NCBI GenBank assembly: GCA_016217695.1
Contig: JACRHE010000107.1
Span: 1-36,083, forward strand
DNA length: 36,083 nucleotides
DNA from: Nitrospirota bacterium
GTDB taxonomy: Bacteria > Nitrospirota > Thermodesulfovibrionia > Thermodesulfovibrionales > UBA6898
Direction of reading: 5' to 3'
Of this stretch, positions 32,448 to 36,083 are shown piece after piece (within the stretch, counting starts at the first letter, position 1; each line of letters begins with the position of its first letter). A model generated the notes under the pieces. The model was not told the origin of the DNA, did no database searches, and saw only the letters and a list, made by a program, of their open reading frames with translations. The position numbers and the translations under genes are program-made.

Positions 32448-34811
32448 TTAAACGTTTTCGACCATCTCCCAGACCCCGCATGGGCAGACACCCGCGCAGA
32501 ACCCGCAGCCTATGCATTTGTCTTCATCAACCACATACTCATAGGCTCCGCCTTCGTGGTCAACCCTGCTGATGGCGCCCCAGTAACAGGTAGCCTCGCA
32601 CATATGGCAGTCGCGGCAGGAGGCGCAGGAGAGGCATTTCTGGCCTTCCGCCTCAACAGTAAAGTCGCCTGTGCAGGCATCATAATATTCGCGTTTGATC
32701 CGTTCGTACGCAATGGCCTGTTTGATCTCAGGGAACCGCGGCGCATGCATCATCTGATAATGCACTGTCTCGGCAACGGTCCTGCCCTGGCCGATGGCAT
32801 GGGTCACTAGGCCAAGGCCTGTGGCGTCGCCCACTGCAAAGACCTTAACGTCAGAGGTCTGGTTGATGTTATTGACCGCGAGCCAGCCGCGCTCTGTATG
32901 GACGGAAGGCGGCAGAAAGTCAAGTACAGGCACATCTCCGACAGACATAACCACAACATCCGCCTCCATTGACGAGCCGTCTTTGAAGTAAAGCTTCTTT
33001 TCTTTCTGATCATAGCGCTCGGTAAATTTCGGCCAGACAATCTGTGTGCCCTTTGCAACAGCCGACTCCATCTCCTTGCCGAAGGCCGCAGGCTTCTGGA
33101 TATCGACCGCGATAACCGATTCCGCGCCGAAGTTGTATGCCTCTGAGGCGACGTCCATGCCGACATTACCGGCGCCTATTACCACTACCTTCCTGCCCTT
33201 CAGGTCATGGATCTTGCCGCTGTTTGTATCTTTCAGAAAGTCATAGGCCGTTGCCACATGCTCTGAGCCCGGAAACGGAATGAGACGTCCCTTCTGCGCC
33301 CCGACAGCTACGATCACGATCTCATGGCCATCGTATATCTCATCGAATTTATTTCTGTCTATCGCCGAATTCAGATGCAGATTGACCCCGAGCTCGCTGA
33401 ACCGCGAAAGCTCCTTTTCCAGAATCTGATGAGGAAGCCGCTCACGGGGTATGCAGTGTTCGATCTTTCCGCCGAGCTTGCCTGAGGCCTCGTAGAGGTC
33501 TACTGTATGTCCCTTGAGGGCAAGCTGCCATGCTGCGCTCAGTCCGCCCGGCCCTCCACCGATAACAGCAACCTTATGGCCCGTTGGCTTTTCCTTCTTA
33601 GGCGCAGGAAGGTCAAGGGCCATGCTGCCGAGTTTGTCGATGGCAAGGGGTTTATCTATCATGCCCCTTGTGCAGCTCGTCATGCAGAGATTCGGACAGA
33701 CCTGTCCGCAGACAGTGGCAGGAAGCGGGCTGTATCTGAGAACAAGCTCCAAAGCATCCTGTATCAGACCCTGCCTGATCAGAGTCGCGCGCTTATGAGA
33801 CGGTATAAGGGTCGGGCAGGCATAGGCGCAGGGAGGATTGTACTTCTCGTTTGCCCATAGCGGCTTGTTCCTTCTTTCCTTGCCTGTTGTTATATAGGGA
33901 AGGATCGTGAGGTCGTGGTCGAGGTATTCGGCAAAGATGCCTCCCTGGCCCACTCCCTTTTCCCATTGGTTTTTCCGGAACTCTGACGTAGACATCTTGA
34001 ACCATTTCCTGCTGCGCTTCTCCGCAGGGGTGTACGCCATAAGCTTTTTCCAGTCTTTGGGGGAGCTGGTAAGCTCATCATAGTGGGACATCCTGTCAAT
34101 CGCCTCAAGATAGGGCCTCATATTCTTCGTCAGCCATTCCCAGTCCTGATCAGTCAGCTCAAGGAGTTTCACATCTTTGTCGCTGTAGCCCTGGATAGGT
34201 CCGCGGAAATATATCTCGCCTCCGACCATGCCGACGCAGGGGCGATAGCCCAGGACATTTTCGGGGTTCCTCGAATTCACGCCGCAGATTACTGCTATGC
34301 CGCCTGCCTTGAACTCTGCAAAAGAATCGCCTACGTTCCTGAAGTACCACGACTGCGGGTGCTCGAAACGCGGGTTCCGCTTTGTCATGGTATCGCAGCG
34401 CGCGCCGCCGCTGCCCTGAACATACAGAATTCCCTGCGCCGCGGCATTAAAGGCTCCGTTTGTGACATCGCCGAGCACGGTAATCCTGGCGCCGCAGTTG
34501 ATCCATCCTATGTCGTCTGAGGAGCTGCCCTTTACGATGATCTCGGTCCCGTCCATGCCCATGCTGCCGAGACGCTGTCCGGCCGTTCCCTCAACAGTTA
34601 TCTTAACGGTCTCGCCCCTCGGCCAGATCCGTCCGCCGATGCCGTGCTGTCCGTCGGCTATAATGCGAATTTCTCTGGCTCCGTCCTTCACCGCCTCCTG
34701 TATATGCTCCTCGAGGATGCGGGACGGAACACGCTGCCCGTTGGCCGAGCCCTTTATAACAACAGGTTTAGTCGCTGGGGTTTGGGGATTGGCTTTCTTT
34801 TTAGCACGCAT
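32448..34811 (-). CDS. Fused glutamate synthase subunit: GXGXG domain + GltD-like flavoprotein + ferredoxin domain
   Basis: This 787-residue protein joins three parts. Residues about 15-215 are a GXGXG beta-helix, normally the C-terminus of GltB (GIGGRIWPRGETVKITVEG, GDVTNGAFNAAAQGILYVQG). Residues about 325-725 are GltD-like: Fe-S helical domain with cysteines in CAYACP and VCGQVCPNLCMTSC, FAD motif AVIGGGPGGLSAAW (about 415-428) and NAD(P) motif VVIGAGNVGMDVA (about 543-555). Residues 726-787 hold a ferredoxin domain with CIGCGFCAGVCP. It should feed electrons from NAD(P)H or ferredoxin to the FMN subunit encoded next door, with which it overlaps by 11 nt. Confidence 0.88.
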   Translation of the reverse strand: MRAKKKANPQTPATKPVVIKGSANGQRVPSRILEEHIQEAVKDGAREIRIIADGQHGIGGRIWPRGETVKITVEGTAGQRLGSMGMDGTEIIVKGSSSDDIGWINCGARITVLGDVTNGAFNAAAQGILYVQGSGGARCDTMTKRNPRFEHPQSWYFRNVGDSFAEFKAGGIAVICGVNSRNPENVLGYRPCVGMVGGEIYFRGPIQGYSDKDVKLLELTDQDWEWLTKNMRPYLEAIDRMSHYDELTSSPKDWKKLMAYTPAEKRSRKWFKMSTSEFRKNQWEKGVGQGGIFAEYLDHDLTILPYITTGKERRNKPLWANEKYNPPCAYACPTLIPSHKRATLIRQGLIQDALELVLRYSPLPATVCGQVCPNLCMTSCTRGMIDKPLAIDKLGSMALDLPAPKKEKPTGHKVAVIGGGPGGLSAAWQLALKGHTVDLYEASGKLGGKIEHCIPRERLPHQILEKELSRFSELGVNLHLNSAIDRNKFDEIYDGHEIVIVAVGAQKGRLIPFPGSEHVATAYDFLKDTNSGKIHDLKGRKVVVIGAGNVGMDVASEAYNFGAESVIAVDIQKPAAFGKEMESAVAKGTQIVWPKFTERYDQKEKKLYFKDGSSMEADVVVMSVGDVPVLDFLPPSVHTERGWLAVNNINQTSDVKVFAVGDATGLGLVTHAIGQGRTVAETVHYQMMHAPRFPEIKQAIAYERIKREYYDACTGDFTVEAEGQKCLSCASCRDCHMCEATCYWGAISRVDHEGGAYEYVVDEDKCIGCGFCAGVCPCGVWEMVENV

Positions 34812-36083
34812 AGCTGATTCCCAGCCTCTCTGCTATGGCCTTATCCTCAACGCTCAGCCCGTCCGACATTCCGATCGGGAGTTCGGTTGATCTGCCCATC
34901 GGCGCAAAGATCTTCTTGAGCTCTGTGTCAGCGGCCTTAAAGACCTCGACAACGCGTTCGGCAACCCTGTCTGAGTCGAGCCTGCGGTAGAGCTTCGGGT
35001 CCTGGGTAGTTATTCCCCTCGGACACTTTCCTGTATTACAGAGATTGCAGCGGTTATATTCGTCGCCGAAACAATCCGAAGCGGTCTGCATGATATATTT
35101 GCCGATTGAGACCGCGGACGCGCCCAGCATGATAAGGGCTGCGGCATTGGCTGCTAAGTTGCCTTTTTTGCCGACACCGCCGGCCGCAATAAGCGGAAGC
35201 TCATTTTGTTTGCCCTGTTTTACCAGGTCAAGATAGCATTCCCTGAGGTTGGACGCAATTGGATGGCCCATCTTGTCCATCGAGACATTATATGCTGCCC
35301 CTGTCCCGCCGTCCTCACCGTCTATCGAAAGAGCTGCTGCATAGGGATTTCTGGCAAGGTTATTGAGAACCGCCTTGGCGGTCTTTGTGCCTGATATCTT
35401 CGGAAATACCGGGACCCTGAATCCCCAGGCCATAGACATGGACTGGATCATCTTGGCGACAGCCTCCTCGATCGAGTACTTGGTCTGGTGCGTAGGAGGA
35501 GAGGCAAGATCCACATACTGAGGGACCCCTCTTATCCCTGCGATCAGCTTGAGCACCTTCTGGGCCATGAGAAGGCCGCCGTCACCCGGCTTTGCCCCCT
35601 GGCCGTACTTGATCTCAATCGCAGCAGGGTCCTCGACCATATGAGGAAGCGCGCGGACGATCTCGTCCCACCCGAAATACCCTGATGCTATCTGTATGAT
35701 GAAATATTTGAGATACCTGGACCTCAGAAGCCTCGGAGGCATGCCTCCTTCTCCGGAGCACATGACAACAGGCATTCCCTCAACCTCATTGAGATAGGCG
35801 ATACCCATGGCAAGCCCTTCCCACATGGGAGGCGAAAGCGCGCCGATGGACATGCTGCCGATCATGATCGGATATATCTCGCGGACCGGAGGTATAAATA
35901 CATCTGCTTTTTTGTCTATGCCGAGCTTACCGCCCTCAACCTTAATGGGCATCTGTTCAGGCGCCATGACCCGGCCCAGCAATGTTCTGATCCGGAACTC
36001 GTGCCTCCCCGCATCAAGGGCAGGGTCCGTCAGCATCGAGATCCTGGTGAACTTCAGCTTGTCGAGAGTCGAGATGGAAGGAT
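34801..36083 (-). CDS. FMN-binding glutamate synthase domain protein (5' end cut by window)
   Basis: The frame stays open past the ORF-track Met at 36036 to the window edge (PSISTLDKLKFTRIS), so the gene is partial. About 427 residues are visible. It matches the central FMN domain of GltB: MSIGALSPPMWEGLA, GEGGMPPRLL, the TIM-barrel blocks KPGDGGLLMAQKVL and SIDGEDGGTGAAYN, and the iron-sulfur cysteines CNLCNTGKCPRGITTQ. Without an attached glutaminase domain it would need a separate amidotransferase subunit, perhaps encoded upstream outside the window, or use ammonia. Its last 11 nt overlap the fusion gene downstream. Confidence 0.9.
   Translation of the reverse strand, partial: PSISTLDKLKFTRISMLTDPALDAGRHEFRIRTLLGRVMAPEQMPIKVEGGKLGIDKKADVFIPPVREIYPIMIGSMSIGALSPPMWEGLAMGIAYLNEVEGMPVVMCSGEGGMPPRLLRSRYLKYFIIQIASGYFGWDEIVRALPHMVEDPAAIEIKYGQGAKPGDGGLLMAQKVLKLIAGIRGVPQYVDLASPPTHQTKYSIEEAVAKMIQSMSMAWGFRVPVFPKISGTKTAKAVLNNLARNPYAAALSIDGEDGGTGAAYNVSMDKMGHPIASNLRECYLDLVKQGKQNELPLIAAGGVGKKGNLAANAAALIMLGASAVSIGKYIMQTASDCFGDEYNRCNLCNTGKCPRGITTQDPKLYRRLDSDRVAERVVEVFKAADTELKKIFAPMGRSTELPIGMSDGLSVEDKAIAERLGISYAC

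Noticed and set aside
1-36083. tRNA, rRNA, CRISPR array or intact prophage
   Set aside because: I looked for tRNA-like TTCGA arms with CCA-proximal stems, regular short repeats and phage or transposase genes, and found none; a tRNAscan or CRISPR finder run would be decisive.

Overview
The window is a dense bacterial chromosome segment with about 43 protein genes in six alternating strand blocks. It has no rRNA, tRNA or CRISPR array, and no intact mobile element that I can see. A four-subunit pyruvate:ferredoxin oxidoreductase, a split and fused glutamate synthase, MglA/roadblock polarity proteins, PilT, 'two-CW' proteins and a c-di-GMP riboswitch suggest an anaerobic, motile, didermic bacterium. 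Nitrospirota (Thermodesulfovibrio-like) is my best guess and Deltaproteobacteria-type lineages the main alternative. This is inference from gene content, not a phylogeny.

Layout. (1) 1-9467, + strand: 3' part of an NtrC-type sigma-54 response regulator, a TPR lipoprotein, yebC, a DUF502 membrane protein, glmU-glmS (UDP-GlcNAc supply), a UvrD/PcrA helicase, gatC and panD. (2) 17180-9454, - strand: the PFOR operon (gamma, delta, alpha, beta) running into a roadblock protein and an MglA-type GTPase; then a predicted GTPase of the cyclic-2,3-diphosphoglycerate synthetase family; then a sigma-70-like promoter, a c-di-GMP-I (GEMM) riboswitch and an intrinsic terminator ahead of a PilZ gene, a two-CW gene and carbamate kinase. 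(3) 17315-26504, + strand: a long housekeeping block yicC, remA-like, gmk, rpoZ, coaBC, TPR protein, roadblock, aroQ, M24 peptidase, efp, accB, accC, then a second two-CW gene. (4) 27613-26510, - strand: a PilT-like retraction ATPase, tail to tail with the second two-CW gene. (5) 28038-30988, + strand: thiE, an orphan branched-chain-type substrate-binding lipoprotein, an F420/NADP-type Rossmann reductase and a nitroreductase. (6) 36083-31009, - strand: the FMN subunit of a split glutamate synthase (cut by the window edge), a GXGXG/GltD/ferredoxin fusion, a membrane-anchored protein of unknown function and an exported MsrB.

The most interesting signal is a candidate c-di-GMP surface-behaviour module. 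An RNA c-di-GMP sensor with a terminator sits ahead of a gene for a c-di-GMP-binding PilZ protein, which is followed 11 nt later by a seven-cysteine two-CW protein. A paralogue with identical cysteine spacing lies next to pilT about 15 kb away. The same window carries MglA, two roadblock proteins and a RemA-like regulator. Other points of interest are an EF-P with Arg at loop-tip position 32, a fused glutamate synthase, a TPR-roadblock pair translated from overlapping frames, and several promoters so close to start codons that leaderless transcripts are possible.
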